46,110 nt of DNA from a virus. Both the position numbers and the translations under genes were made by a program. The stretch lies in the IMG/VR virus record IMGVR_UViG_3300005471_000007, positions 1 to 46,110 of that record; one strand, 5' to 3'. Each line of letters starts with the position of its first letter. The first letter of the stretch is position 1. The notes beneath the pieces were generated by a model, which was not told the DNA's origin, did not search any database, and worked only from the letters and a program-made list of their open reading frames with translations. Positions 24,321-32,453 of the stretch are shown piece after piece.

Positions 24321-24419
24321 AGGTGCAACACCTGTATCGCAAGTGTAGCATACTTTACATAACGTTTCCAGTGACAAACGTTCTAGCGACTCTAAAAACG
24401 TTAAGGTGAATGTAAGGTG
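24321..24419. other. Candidate attP / recombinase-binding region
   Basis: In the 289-bp gap between int and the excisionase-like gene: AGGTG-CAA-CACCT (24321-24333), three AACGTT sites (24361, 24377, 24397) at 16- and 20-bp steps, and two AAGGTG (24403, 24414). Short spaced repeats next to int are the usual look of arm-type sites. The core cannot be named without attB. Confidence 0.4.
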
Positions 24420-24426
24420 TGATCTA

Positions 24427-24455
24427 TGGACATTGTACAGAAGATGTGATATTCT
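24427..24455 (+). promoter_or_regulatory. Rightward promoter before xis-like gene
   Basis: TGGACA (24427-24432), 17-bp spacer, TATTCT (24450-24455), 58 bases before ATG 24513. Confidence 0.5.
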
Positions 24456-24512
24456 AAGAAAATAGCATACATTGTCACATGTTATTAAACTCTGACCGAT
24501 TGAGAGGATTGA

Positions 24513-24713
24513 ATGCTGGAGCTACTCATGGAGCCAATGCTAACCGTTACTCAGGTAGCGCAACGTCTTAATGTATCGGATGCGACGGTTCGTCGTTGGC
24601 TGCGTACAGGATTGCTTTCCGGTCTTCAGGTTGGCAATGAATGGCGTATAGAGCGGGCCGACCTGGAAGCGTTCATTCGCACCTATAAGCGGCCCAAAAA
24701 AGAGAGAAGCTAG
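24513..24713 (+). CDS. Excisionase-like MerR/HTH_17 protein
   Basis: 66 residues: LTVTQVAQRLNVSDATVRRWLRTGLLSGLQVGNEWRIERADLEAFI, a winged helix-turn-helix of the excisionase/HTH_17 type. AGAGG precedes ATG. Adjacent to int and likely attP, so a directionality factor is probable. A second, diverged copy is at 34000-34194. Stop lies in a 10-bp stem (GCTAGAGAGC 24709-24718 with 24738-24747). Confidence 0.75.
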   Translation: MLELLMEPMLTVTQVAQRLNVSDATVRRWLRTGLLSGLQVGNEWRIERADLEAFIRTYKRPKKERS

Positions 24714-24747
24714 AGAGCTTACGTTTTGCCGACCACAGCTCTCTAGC
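24709..24747 (+). terminator. Inverted repeat after xis-like gene
   Basis: Perfect 10-bp stem GCTAGAGAGC/GCTCTCTAGC with 19-base loop; followed by CTGTTTAT, a weak U tract. Possible attenuator. Confidence 0.4.
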
Positions 24748-24836
24748 CTGTTTATCCCTTGATCTATTTGTTGTTAGTATAGCACATACTGACAACGGTG
24801 ACTGAGGGACTATCACACATCCACAAGGAGGATGTT

Positions 24837-24923
24837 ATGTATAAACCCATTATAACGCACTCTAGTATGGCATATCTCGGCGCTCCGCGCAAGCCCCGCG
24901 CCGAAAGGCAGGTGGCGCAATGA
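24837..24923 (+). CDS. 28-residue leader peptide ORF
   Basis: ATG 24837 follows AAGGAGG at ideal spacing: MYKPIITHSS to RQVAQ. Its stop overlaps the next ATG (24920), so it may act mainly to couple translation into the replication operon. Confidence 0.5.
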   Translation: MYKPIITHSSMAYLGAPRKPRAERQVAQ

Positions 24924-25219
24924 ACTACACCCTCACCTTACAGGACGTAGAAAACTACCTCGACAGCAAACGAGACGATGAGGTGATCGGCGTCACATGC
25001 GACAGCATGAAATGCCTGGTAGCCGAGGCGTTCAAGCTGAAGTATCCAGGCTGCAACGTCATGGTTGATCGCCACGCCATTGACGTGTGGCCTCCACGCG
25101 CGATCGATTGGAGCTATATTCGTATTGATCCCGGTGTGAGCGCAATCGTCGAACGCTTTGATACTTTCTTCGGTTGGGATGACGGGCCGGTCACCAAACG
25201 TGAGTGGGAGGCGGTATGA
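24920..25219 (+). CDS. Hypothetical replication-operon protein
   Basis: 99 residues, acidic, TLQDVENYLDSKRDDEVIG ... VDRHAIDVWPP ... FFGWDDGPVTK. Coupled at both ends by overlaps (24920-24923, 25216-25219). No family recognised. Confidence 0.6.
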   Translation: MNYTLTLQDVENYLDSKRDDEVIGVTCDSMKCLVAEAFKLKYPGCNVMVDRHAIDVWPPRAIDWSYIRIDPGVSAIVERFDTFFGWDDGPVTKREWEAV

Positions 25220-25674
25220 TGACAGTACCTATCAAAAACGCAAAGAGCGAGTCATCTCTACCACGTATCTTTGACGCAATTCAGAAAACGCTCGTGAGCC
25301 ACAAAGCACGGCATATCACCTTCTCCTACGAAGGTGAAAGGATCGTTGCCATTGAGTTTGTGATTGCAATCCATGGCGATGAAAGACCGTTCAAGCTGCC
25401 AGCTCGCATTGAGAATGTTGAGAAAATATTGTATCCAGGTAAAACGCCACGCTTCCTTACCACAGCGCAGAAGACACAAGCCTACCGCACTGCCTGGGCC
25501 AATGTAAGGGATTGGATTTCCGCACAAATGGCGATGATCGACACAGGCATGGTACAGCCTGAAGAAATCTTCCTGCCCTACATGATCGGGCGCGACGGTC
25601 GTACTTTCTATGAGGTCATGCAAGAACAGCAGTTCTTACTACCAGGTAGAAATGAGGTGCGCAATGATCACTGA
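25216..25674 (+). CDS. Hypothetical replication-operon protein
   Basis: 152 residues from ATG 25216 (GGGAGG upstream). ARHITFSYEGERIVAIEFVI, then FKLPARIENVEKILYPGKTPRF, YRTAWANVRDWISAQMAMI(D)TGMVQPEEIFLPYM. The last block resembles small phage proteins that act on single substrates, but no motif is firm. Role unknown. Confidence 0.6.
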   Translation: MMTVPIKNAKSESSLPRIFDAIQKTLVSHKARHITFSYEGERIVAIEFVIAIHGDERPFKLPARIENVEKILYPGKTPRFLTTAQKTQAYRTAWANVRDWISAQMAMIDTGMVQPEEIFLPYMIGRDGRTFYEVMQEQQFLLPGRNEVRNDH

Positions 25675-25933
25675 GCAGCTCGTGGCCGAGGTCATTAGCC
25701 GGCTGCGGGGCGACAGAAACGCTTATCGCATTGCTTCCCATCTCAACTACCTGGGCTATCCGGTGGACATGAACCGTATCCGCGATATCCTGGGTGAGAC
25801 ACACCCAGACCTGACCATCGAAGCAAAGCCCGTGCAGCCCAAGGGGCGCAGGAAGCAGAGCCGCAACCACATGAAGAAAGACGAGGGTAGCTATGGGAAG
25901 CGCGCACCTCGACTGAAAGGGGGTGCAGCATGA
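25664..25933 (+). CDS. Small putative DNA-binding protein
   Basis: 89 residues from ATG 25664. VAEVISRLRGDRNAYRIASHLNYLGYPVDMNRIRDIL looks like an HTH (recognition over IASHLNYLGY), then a basic tail with QPKGRRKQSRNHMKK. Overlaps both neighbours. Confidence 0.55.
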   Translation: MITEQLVAEVISRLRGDRNAYRIASHLNYLGYPVDMNRIRDILGETHPDLTIEAKPVQPKGRRKQSRNHMKKDEGSYGKRAPRLKGGAA

Positions 25934-26181
25934 AGGTGCGTTTGCTCGATTCTAGCCTACAATACATTTGGTGGACTATCCCTCGGGGTGGCATGGTCAG
26001 AGTCCATGTTGTTGATAGTCGCCAGCCTTCGGCTTCGATGTGCGGCCGCGCTATTCCATCCGATGCAGTCCCACTCGTGAAGCGCGAGCTTTCTTCTGAT
26101 CGACTATGCGGGCGTTGCCTTGCCTCTCTCAGAACCTATACAAGTGACAAGGTGCAATTTAAGAGTGAGGTGCCCGCATGA
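25930..26181 (+). CDS. Hypothetical small protein
   Basis: 83 residues. MVRVHVVDSRQPSASMCGR and RLCGRCLASL contain three cysteines; possible half zinc site. ATGA coupled at both ends. Unknown. Confidence 0.5.
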   Translation: MKVRLLDSSLQYIWWTIPRGGMVRVHVVDSRQPSASMCGRAIPSDAVPLVKRELSSDRLCGRCLASLRTYTSDKVQFKSEVPA

Positions 26182-26435
26182 ATATACGCCATGAACATAG
26201 CGGCTACTTTGGCCCGCCTCCGTTGCATTGCCCCTGTTGTGGCAAGAAAGAGTCACAAAGCGGGTGTGTGCGCGGCTTCCCCTGCCGGTGTGATTGGGGA
26301 TGGTGTAAAACCTGCCATAAATGCAGCAAGCATTGTACCTGTGAGTCCAGGCTAGACATCACCCTTCCAGCGTTCTTCAAGGCTGTGAGCCTGTTCGCAA
26401 AAGCAGCGGTGCTAGAAAGCTGGTATAAGGAATGA
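26178..26435 (+). CDS. Cys-rich zinc-binding protein
   Basis: 85 residues with CPCCGKK, CVRGFPCRCDWGWCKTCHKCSKHCTC: about twelve cysteines, enough for two to three zinc sites, and a hydrophobic helix at the end. Coupled to the next gene (ATGA). Function unknown. Confidence 0.6.
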   Translation: MNIRHEHSGYFGPPPLHCPCCGKKESQSGCVRGFPCRCDWGWCKTCHKCSKHCTCESRLDITLPAFFKAVSLFAKAAVLESWYKE

Positions 26436-26680
26436 CTGAAGAACAAGCGCCAATAAGTCCTGAAGCAACGGCAGCAGTTAAAGCCTATCTTGAGGATATA
26501 ACAACGGGTAAATGTCCCACCTGCCACCAGCTGGTACAGGAAGAGAAGCAGGTAGGGCGATGTGTCTATGCGCTCCCCTGCTGGCATCGCATGTATCAGG
26601 GCAAGGCTAAACCTAAACCTGAGAAGATACATCCCTATCTCTTGGAGCAACTAGAACAAGAGAGGCGACAAGAGCCATGA
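26432..26680 (+). CDS. Small CxxC protein before the initiator
   Basis: 82 residues: GKCPTCHQLVQEEKQ, CVYALPCWH, and a helical Glu/Gln-rich end. Overlaps the initiator start by four bases. Unknown. Confidence 0.5.
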   Translation: MTEEQAPISPEATAAVKAYLEDITTGKCPTCHQLVQEEKQVGRCVYALPCWHRMYQGKAKPKPEKIHPYLLEQLEQERRQEP

Positions 26681-28296
26681 AACAGTGTGTCAAATTCCCC
26701 GAAGATAAATTCCTGGCTGTGCGTACCTGCCTGGTCGCAATTTGTATGGGCAATAGACCAGCAGCCAACCTACTGAGCATTCTACTCTTCCGCTACAACT
26801 TGCGTATGGAAAACAAGGACGACGCGGAAAATCAGAACGCCGTGAAAGCCGCCAAGGGCGAGTCACCCGATCAGGATACATCAGTGCGCATCTTCCGTAC
26901 GCAAGCCCAACTGGTAGAAGATATGTGCGGAGAAATCACCGAAAAGACGCTGCATGATACAGCAGTACCGATGCTACAGCTTCTAGGCTTTTTAGACCTG
27001 GAAGAGCATATGATTGCCAACTGCTATATCTTGCATATCGATTTAGTTCAGCAAGCCTTGAACCTCTACCTTCCAGGTAAGAAAGAACAACCTCAATTAG
27101 AAAAATTTCTTATCAGCACGATGCAGCCTCAATTAGAAAAATTTCTTATTGATCTGTACGGTCTTCAATTAGAAGAAGTTCTAATTGATAAGAAATTTTT
27201 CTTATCGGGATTAGAAAAAGTTCTTATCCAGAATAGAAAAATTTCTAATCACCAGAGAGGTCGTAAAGTCAAGCCAGAAGCGGTGCGAGTAGCGAAAATC
27301 TGGATACCTAAGAATAGAGAAGAAATTACTAAGAAGGATAGAGAAGAAGAGAGAGAGGGCGTTTCCGCTGACGCGGAAAATCCGCTCGCTTTTTCCCGCT
27401 CTCCTGAAAATGAGTCTTCTTCTCATAGCCATGCGGCTACAGGAAAAGAAGACGAAGAGGACGACACCCCGACCGAGGGAAGTATGCCAGCCATCACGAC
27501 AGGTAAGCAATTCAAGCGAGTCGCAGCGTCGAAGGGAGTAACCAATGATACCCCTACCAGTGGCAATATATCTCATCTTCATGGGAGTGGCCATGCTGAT
27601 CTTAGCACTAGCAGTGCTCATCAGCGTGCTCAAGAAAGACCCTTAGAGCCGAAGGGAATAACCGATGGACAAAGTGAGCATCGCCCTGATCGTCATGGGG
27701 GTAATCCTGATACTGGCCTGCATAATAGTAATCATCCTAGCCGTCCTGTACCCCTGCACCTGCTCATAGAACAAACTACTTCTCAAGCTCGTGAGGTGCC
27801 ACCTGGGAGCGAGGTGGCACAGGGAACCCACGAGCGCAATGACGGCGCGGCTACTGACCGAGGCAGTGAGCCGCGCGCGTCGAGCGGGAATGTTACACAA
27901 GAGAAGTCCAAACGCTCCCGCAAGCAGCCGCAAGAGGTACATCTCACGCTGCATGAGCAGGAGATCAAGCAGTGGTACGAGGAGTTGCGCGGGGTAAGCG
28001 TGTCGTTCTCTAAGCGCAACATCACGGCTCTCGCCGCGCTCGGTAAACGCACGATGAGTAAGGATGACTTCTTGAGCGTCACGGCCATCCTGGATAGCGA
28101 CCCGTGGTTTGAAGAGAAAAAGATAGGCGTGGACCTCTACTGGATTGATCGGCAATGGGAGAACAAGATCGTCTATCTGCACCGCAAGAAAGCAGCATCT
28201 CCGTCTATTGAAAAGACCCCGTACAACAGTATTGAGGCCGCGCTTGCCATTAAGAACGGCACCAAGCAGCAGAAAGCGCAGGGGGGCCATGACTGA
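26677..28296 (+). CDS. Replication initiator with origin inside the gene
   Basis: 539 residues. N-terminal 110 residues are a winged-helix DNA-binding domain (FLAVRTCLVAICMGNRPAANLLSILLFRYN, TQAQLVEDMCGEITEKTLHDTAVPMLQLLGFL). Residues about 140-190 are LEKFLI repeats encoded by DNA iterons. A 220-residue charged, Ser/His/Pro-rich linker follows. The C-terminal 110 residues (EIKQWYEELRGVSVSFSKRNITALAAL) may bind the helicase loader. The layout copies lambda O: initiator with iterons inside, then a loader gene. Coupled to the loader by an 8-base overlap. Binding domain assignment is inferred. Confidence 0.8.
   Translation: MKQCVKFPEDKFLAVRTCLVAICMGNRPAANLLSILLFRYNLRMENKDDAENQNAVKAAKGESPDQDTSVRIFRTQAQLVEDMCGEITEKTLHDTAVPMLQLLGFLDLEEHMIANCYILHIDLVQQALNLYLPGKKEQPQLEKFLISTMQPQLEKFLIDLYGLQLEEVLIDKKFFLSGLEKVLIQNRKISNHQRGRKVKPEAVRVAKIWIPKNREEITKKDREEEREGVSADAENPLAFSRSPENESSSHSHAATGKEDEEDDTPTEGSMPAITTGKQFKRVAASKGVTNDTPTSGNISHLHGSGHADLSTSSAHQRAQERPLEPKGITDGQSEHRPDRHGGNPDTGLHNSNHPSRPVPLHLLIEQTTSQAREVPPGSEVAQGTHERNDGAATDRGSEPRASSGNVTQEKSKRSRKQPQEVHLTLHEQEIKQWYEELRGVSVSFSKRNITALAALGKRTMSKDDFLSVTAILDSDPWFEEKKIGVDLYWIDRQWENKIVYLHRKKAASPSIEKTPYNSIEAALAIKNGTKQQKAQGGHD
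27094..27250. repeat. Origin iterons inside the initiator gene
   Basis: Six 20-bp AT-rich units at 27094, 27130, 27166, 27187, 27208 and 27231, consensus ATTAGAAAAATTTCTTAT. Units 3 (CAATTAGAA/TTCTAATTG) and 4 (GATAAGAAA/TTTCTTATC) are perfect palindromes; the array is far richer in A+T than the rest of the gene. Likely replication origin. Confidence 0.8.
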
Positions 28297-29191
28297 ATTC
28301 ACCAGAGTAACCCACAGCTTCAGCATCCCCGCATGGATGTTCACGACACATCCACACGTCGCCAGCCACGACCCGGCACAAGTACGCTGGACATGCCCGG
28401 TACATGGCGTCATCGAGCCCAAAGCGTGCGCCAACGGCTGGACACGGCGCACATGCCCGTGCGAGATAGCTACCCGCGAGGCACAGCAGTACGGTATGCT
28501 CATACAGACCGCAAAACAGCAGCCCGTGAAAATAAGCCGTACCTACACCTGGCTCGGTAAAGATGCCGAAGAGATTGGCCTCGAGGAAAAAGCGTTCACC
28601 AACTTTGACCCAGGCGCACAGCCGAAAGTCGCTGAGTTCAAGGCGCATCTGGTAGTAGCCAGGATGTTCGCAAGCCAGGTGGTCAACAGCCAGGTACAAA
28701 AGGCGCAGGTCGGTAACCTGCTCATGAAAGGCGGGTTCGGGACTGGCAAAACGCACCTGGCTGCAGCGATCCTGAACGAGCTACGGGCCCGCAGTATCGG
28801 CTGTCTATTCTGTACCGCGCAGAACCTGTTCAATGCGTTGTATGCTGCTAACTTCGATGAGAAGCAGTCCTTGATCGCGCAGCTCGGCATGACGCCGCTT
28901 GCAGTCATTGACGAACTGGATGGGCTGCACCTGGGCCGCGAGCACAATGGCGAGTTTCAGCGCGGGACATTATTCGATATCCTGAACAAGCGCTACCAGC
29001 GGCAAATCCCGACGATCCTGATCACCAATGTGCAGGATGACCTCTCGCCGTGGCTCGACGGTAAAACGTTTTCCCGGCTGTTTGAGCATATGACGGTGCT
29101 GAAGATGACCGGCGCTGATTATCGCTTAGCAAAGTCCGCTGTTGAAAATAATATAACGCCGCGTTACACAAAAGGAAACAAGGGGGAATGA
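28289..29191 (+). CDS. DnaC/IstB-like helicase loader (AAA+)
   Basis: 300 residues from ATG 28289. Walker A GGFGTGKTH near residue 152, Walker B LAVIDELDGL, sensor-like ILITNVQDDLSPW and arginine-finger region FSRLFEHM. The N-terminal 100 residues carry CPVHGVIEPKACANGW and CPCEIATRE, a zinc-type binding module. It would load the host replicative helicase at the iteron origin; no phage helicase gene is seen, so host DnaB is the likely partner. Confidence 0.87.
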   Translation: MTEFTRVTHSFSIPAWMFTTHPHVASHDPAQVRWTCPVHGVIEPKACANGWTRRTCPCEIATREAQQYGMLIQTAKQQPVKISRTYTWLGKDAEEIGLEEKAFTNFDPGAQPKVAEFKAHLVVARMFASQVVNSQVQKAQVGNLLMKGGFGTGKTHLAAAILNELRARSIGCLFCTAQNLFNALYAANFDEKQSLIAQLGMTPLAVIDELDGLHLGREHNGEFQRGTLFDILNKRYQRQIPTILITNVQDDLSPWLDGKTFSRLFEHMTVLKMTGADYRLAKSAVENNITPRYTKGNKGE

Positions 29192-29192
29192 A

Positions 29193-29522
29193 ATGGAACA
29201 TGAACAACTCTTAAAACTGAATCCTGACACGGGTTACTACGAGGGAACTTTCACTGTGCGGGTTGAGGCAGAAATCTTTCGCCGGGTGCTTTTCACCTAC
29301 GTCGAGGATCACTACATCGACCCGGCAGACATGGAAGCCTGGGAAAAGGCCATTAGCGAGGTAGCGCGTACGGCAAAATGGCTTGCACATCCGCGTGCGA
29401 CAGTTGTCTCTCTCGTAGAGAAACCCAAAGCACCGCTAGCGTCACCGGCGCCTGGTCCAGTTCTAATAGAACCGAGAAAGAAATTGAGTGGACACACTAT
29501 TCTTTCTCCGCAGGAAGAATAG
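29193..29522 (+). CDS. Hypothetical protein
   Basis: 109 residues, AAGGGGG before ATG. GYYEGTFTVRVEAEIFRRVLFTYVEDHYIDP ... MEAWEKAISEVARTAKW then a Pro/Lys tail. Not recognised. Confidence 0.55.
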   Translation: MEHEQLLKLNPDTGYYEGTFTVRVEAEIFRRVLFTYVEDHYIDPADMEAWEKAISEVARTAKWLAHPRATVVSLVEKPKAPLASPAPGPVLIEPRKKLSGHTILSPQEE

Positions 29523-29540
29523 ACATTGTGGGATAAAGCC

Positions 29541-29741
29541 ATGCAATTGCCCGTAGATAAGTGGGAATCGCTCTTGACACCCATTCCTACCGGTCTAACT
29601 CACCTGGAGAAACAAAATACCTATTATATCCGGAGTGCGGAGCGCAAATCACTTAAACAACTTGTAAAGCAATTAGAACCGACCCCGTCTGAACGGATAG
29701 AAGCCATAGCGGAAGCCGTCAATGGCAATCGGTTGAAATGA
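29541..29741 (+). CDS. Small hypothetical protein
   Basis: 66 residues from ATG 29541; a TTG five codons upstream (29526) has an AGGA site and is an alternative. Helical, KSLKQLVKQLEPTPSERIEAIAEAVNG. Unknown. Confidence 0.5.
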   Translation: MQLPVDKWESLLTPIPTGLTHLEKQNTYYIRSAERKSLKQLVKQLEPTPSERIEAIAEAVNGNRLK

Positions 29742-29754
29742 AAGGGGAAGTGAG

Positions 29755-30006
29755 ATGACGAAAGTCCTGTATGACTGGAATGACCAGCCCATACGAGTGC
29801 CATCACCGGGCGAAAATCCTTGTATCACCAAGTATGGGATTGGGCCGATAGGTTGGCATTGTAAGGAGTGTGCGCATCTTATCCGCGTAGGTGGTCATGC
29901 ACGCGATTACCGTAAGTGTGACCTGCGCAAGATCACGAATGGCAAGGCAAGCGACCATAAAGTAAGCTGGCCTGCTTGTGCCCGCTTTGAGAAGAAAAAT
30001 TTGTAG
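29755..30006 (+). CDS. Small Cys-containing protein
   Basis: 83 residues, AAAGGGG before ATG. YGIGPIGWHCKECAHLIRVGGHARDYRKCDLRK ... WPACARFEKK gives a four-Cys pattern seen in many phage early proteins. Function unknown. Confidence 0.55.
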   Translation: MTKVLYDWNDQPIRVPSPGENPCITKYGIGPIGWHCKECAHLIRVGGHARDYRKCDLRKITNGKASDHKVSWPACARFEKKNL

Positions 30007-30102
30007 TGCGTGAAACAGGGAGCCCGGCTGCCTCCCTGCTCCGTCGAAAGCAGCCAGTACACTCCTGCTCTTAGAACGGGCGGGAGCAAGAAAGGGGTTC
30101 CA

Positions 30103-30936
30103 ATGAGAAAACTTTTGAAACTCGTACACAATCCAACGGTGGCTATCCTGCTTGGATTGTTATTCGCGCTGGCAGTTCATCTGGCCTTTGCCTTTGGTGC
30201 ATATGGCGCGGGCCTCGCTATCAGCGATAACATTCTCCAATCGCTTCCCGGCGCGAATATCCACATTGCGCCAATCATGGCGTTTCTGTATTCCGTCCTG
30301 CTCTTTGGTGCGTCGATGTGGGCGTTCATCTACAAGAACCATACGCGCAAGGATGTTAAAGCCTATGACATCGCCAACGACCTGCATAAGAGCTTGCTTT
30401 CCACAAAGCACAAATTTGAAATTCTGGTGTGGCTTGTTGGCCTGCTAGAACTGTCAAGTTTGATGTTCCGCCTGTCGCTTATGCCGCCATCAATGGGCCG
30501 AACCTGGCTTGGTGTGTTTGGTGTCGTTGCGTGGTTGTGCGCGTATCTGCTTGGGGATATTCTCCATGCTGTTATTCACCGTCCGGTCGAAGTAGAACTG
30601 GAGCGTTCGCTCGATTATACGGAGCGCCAAATCATTGAAGATGCTATCAAATATCTTCCTAAGGGGACGAATGAGCAGCGCCAACGCTGGCATGATACCC
30701 ACGATCCACAGGTATTAGATGAAATCTTGGATTCAGTTGAGGGGAAGAAACGTAAAATTGCCAATCAGAAAATCACCAAGCAGGAAGAGAAAGACAAAAA
30801 GGAACGCCAGGAGGTTGAGCATTTCAAAGGTCTAACGGCCATCAAAAACAAGTTCTTTGGCGGTCCACGCATGCAAGACCCTGCTGATTTCATTGATCAG
30901 CCGTCAGCGAATGGCACGAGCAAACGACCTTTTTAG
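30103..30936 (+). CDS. Membrane protein with cytoplasmic charged tail
   Basis: 277 residues from ATG 30103 (AAAGGGG). About four membrane helices: VAILLGLLFALAVHLAFAF, HIAPIMAFLYSVLLFGASM, FEILVWLVGLLELSSLMF, WLGVFGVVAWLCAYLLGDIL. Residues 165-277 are a charged helical tail (KRKIANQKITKQEEKDKKE). The stop TAG follows CCT-TTT and the -1 frame continues for 276 Pro-rich codons, so the protein may be longer. Unknown; conversion or exclusion role possible. Confidence 0.7.
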   Translation: MRKLLKLVHNPTVAILLGLLFALAVHLAFAFGAYGAGLAISDNILQSLPGANIHIAPIMAFLYSVLLFGASMWAFIYKNHTRKDVKAYDIANDLHKSLLSTKHKFEILVWLVGLLELSSLMFRLSLMPPSMGRTWLGVFGVVAWLCAYLLGDILHAVIHRPVEVELERSLDYTERQIIEDAIKYLPKGTNEQRQRWHDTHDPQVLDEILDSVEGKKRKIANQKITKQEEKDKKERQEVEHFKGLTAIKNKFFGGPRMQDPADFIDQPSANGTSKRPF

Positions 30937-31763
30937 GCGGCTCAGGCGAAGAGGGTCGGACACCTGAGATACCGCCCTATCCAGACTATGAGCGGGGATA
31001 CCGACCTACCCCTGCTCACGAATTTGAACCGGAACCGGAGCCACGGTTCATTGAAAGGACGATAGATGACCTTCGAAGAGTTCAGCCTGATTATCGGTCA
31101 GACGATCTGGCGACTGAACGACCGGATAGTGGAGTTGGTGATCCGATTATTGGTGAAGATCATTTACCTAATCGCGTGGTTACACCTATCCCTAGCACGG
31201 TTGTACCAATTCCTGAACAACCGAGACGAATGAATGTTCCAATCATACCTATACAGCCTGTATCGATGGAACCTGTGCATGAATATCCAGAGCGGCATGT
31301 GCATCCGATTACGGTTATGCACCCCCCTACTGTGATAGACGATCGGGGAGCGACAAACCCTGCGTCAGTTCCGACGAATTCGGAAGTTCAGGAATTTGTG
31401 CGTAAACCGGAAGAAAAATCTTCCATTCAGAGGAATAATCCTCCGGATCCAGAAGAAAAAACTTCTGGAAGTGACAAAAAACGGAAGTTCAGGTATGAGG
31501 GTGAGGGAGGGAGGATACATACAGAAGCACAGATCGATGAAATTCTGGACTTCTGGTTAATGACGGGTGAACTTCCAACCTATGTTTCTAATCGTCAACG
31601 CTATGATTATCGGCACCATGAGCGGCTGCCAGAAAGGATGGAACTTCTTGAGCAACGTGGGATACCAATCGTCGTCACGGTACCTGGCACTACCGGACAT
31701 TCTAAAAACGTTATTCCCCTTAAAAGAACAAAAGTTCAACGTAACGCAGGCCGCGGCAACTGA
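30930..31763 (+). CDS. -1-frame Pro/Glu-rich extension of the membrane protein
   Basis: The frame is open from 30897 to the stop at 31763 and has no ATG, GTG or TTG until GTG 31176, which has no ribosome site. It reads GEEGRTPEIPPYPDYERGY, HEFEPEPEPRF, then a Pro-rich linker and an HTEAQIDEILDFWLMTGELP segment. Coding bias looks real. Reached from the upstream gene by one back-step at CCT-TTT-TAG. Either programmed -1 frameshift (about 553-residue product), a pseudogene, or a one-base assembly error. Confidence 0.5.
   Translation, partial: FLGGSGEEGRTPEIPPYPDYERGYRPTPAHEFEPEPEPRFIERTIDDLRRVQPDYRSDDLATERPDSGVGDPIIGEDHLPNRVVTPIPSTVVPIPEQPRRMNVPIIPIQPVSMEPVHEYPERHVHPITVMHPPTVIDDRGATNPASVPTNSEVQEFVRKPEEKSSIQRNNPPDPEEKTSGSDKKRKFRYEGEGGRIHTEAQIDEILDFWLMTGELPTYVSNRQRYDYRHHERLPERMELLEQRGIPIVVTVPGTTGHSKNVIPLKRTKVQRNAGRGN
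31409..31468. repeat. Cluster of three A-loop inverted repeats
   Basis: GGAAGA-AAAA-TCTTCC (31409-31424), GAGGA-ATAA-TCCTC (31430-31443), CCAGAAG-AAAAAA-CTTCTGG (31449-31468), in 60 bp inside the Pro-rich frame. Flanked by repeated GGAAGTTC motifs (31382, 31482, 31917). Confidence 0.6.
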
Positions 31764-31980
31764 ATTCGATGAGTTTATCAGTCAATGGGCTGACGTGAAC
31801 GAGCAGAATGTAGACCGTTCAGTATGGCCTATTCATCACAGGTGGAGGGCCATCAATAAAGGCCTGGAACATGGAATATTCACACTTTCGGAAGTTACTA
31901 GTGGGTTCCTGCTGGAAGTTCCGGCGGGGCAAAGTTTTCTTCCGGAACTTCAACTGGAAGCCGCTCAGGAAGGAGCATGA
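31648..31980 (+). CDS. ORF overlapping the Pro-rich frame, start uncertain
   Basis: 110 residues if TTG 31648 (AAAGGATGG upstream) is the start: LPDILKTLFPLKEQKFNVTQAAATEFDEFISQWADVNE... then SVWPIHHRWRAINKGLEHGIFTLSEV. Codons look real downstream of 31763. It is in the +1 frame relative to 30930-31763 and may be a third part of one broken or frameshifted protein. Confidence 0.45.
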   Translation: MSNVGYQSSSRYLALPDILKTLFPLKEQKFNVTQAAATEFDEFISQWADVNEQNVDRSVWPIHHRWRAINKGLEHGIFTLSEVTSGFLLEVPAGQSFLPELQLEAAQEGA

Positions 31981-32005
31981 GATGGTATCAAAAAAGGAGG
32001 TTCCT

Positions 32006-32443
32006 ATGAAACGCTTTCTCATTATTGGAATGTGTGTCATTGTTCTGCTTACCACATGTGGCGATGTTGCTCATGGGAGCGCAGCGCGGCCTGGGCGTGT
32101 AACGCCATCGCGTCCGCATTTCGTTACTTGTACTCTTACAAATCTGACAGGCGCGGCAGCGCAGGAAAACAACCAGTTCTGCTCCACAAACTCGCTAACA
32201 AACGTTGTGACGGACTGTTGTGTATCAGTCTACAAACAGGCCATTCATTTAGCTGAGAAGACTAACGTTATGATAGGGTTTCCCACATCTCTATTTTTCT
32301 CAATCAATTGGGCAGTACCACCTCAACAAGTTACCTGGGTGTGGTTCTCAAGTGGCGTAGCGGCGTGGCATAACAACCCGTCTAACGGGATTGCCACGAT
32401 TTGGGATCCCATTAGAAAGGTCGTCCTCTATTCAGGAACGTAA
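32006..32443 (+). CDS. Secreted or lipoprotein-like hypothetical
   Basis: 145 residues from ATG 32006, chosen for its AAAAAGGAGG site; ATG 31982 would place this inside the gene. MKRFLIIGMCVIVLLTTCGDVAHGSA is a signal peptide whose LTTC could be a lipobox. Mature part has CTLTNLTG, CSTNSL and DCC, and ends with WFSSGVAAWHNN. Phage-encoded surface protein; superinfection exclusion or lysogenic conversion is inferred. Confidence 0.6.
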   Translation: MKRFLIIGMCVIVLLTTCGDVAHGSAARPGRVTPSRPHFVTCTLTNLTGAAAQENNQFCSTNSLTNVVTDCCVSVYKQAIHLAEKTNVMIGFPTSLFFSINWAVPPQQVTWVWFSSGVAAWHNNPSNGIATIWDPIRKVVLYSGT

Positions 32444-32453
32444 GGAGTATGAG

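Noticed and set aside
27643-28503. 286-residue minus ORF
   Set aside because: Antisense to initiator and loader genes, which have clear motifs and coupling.
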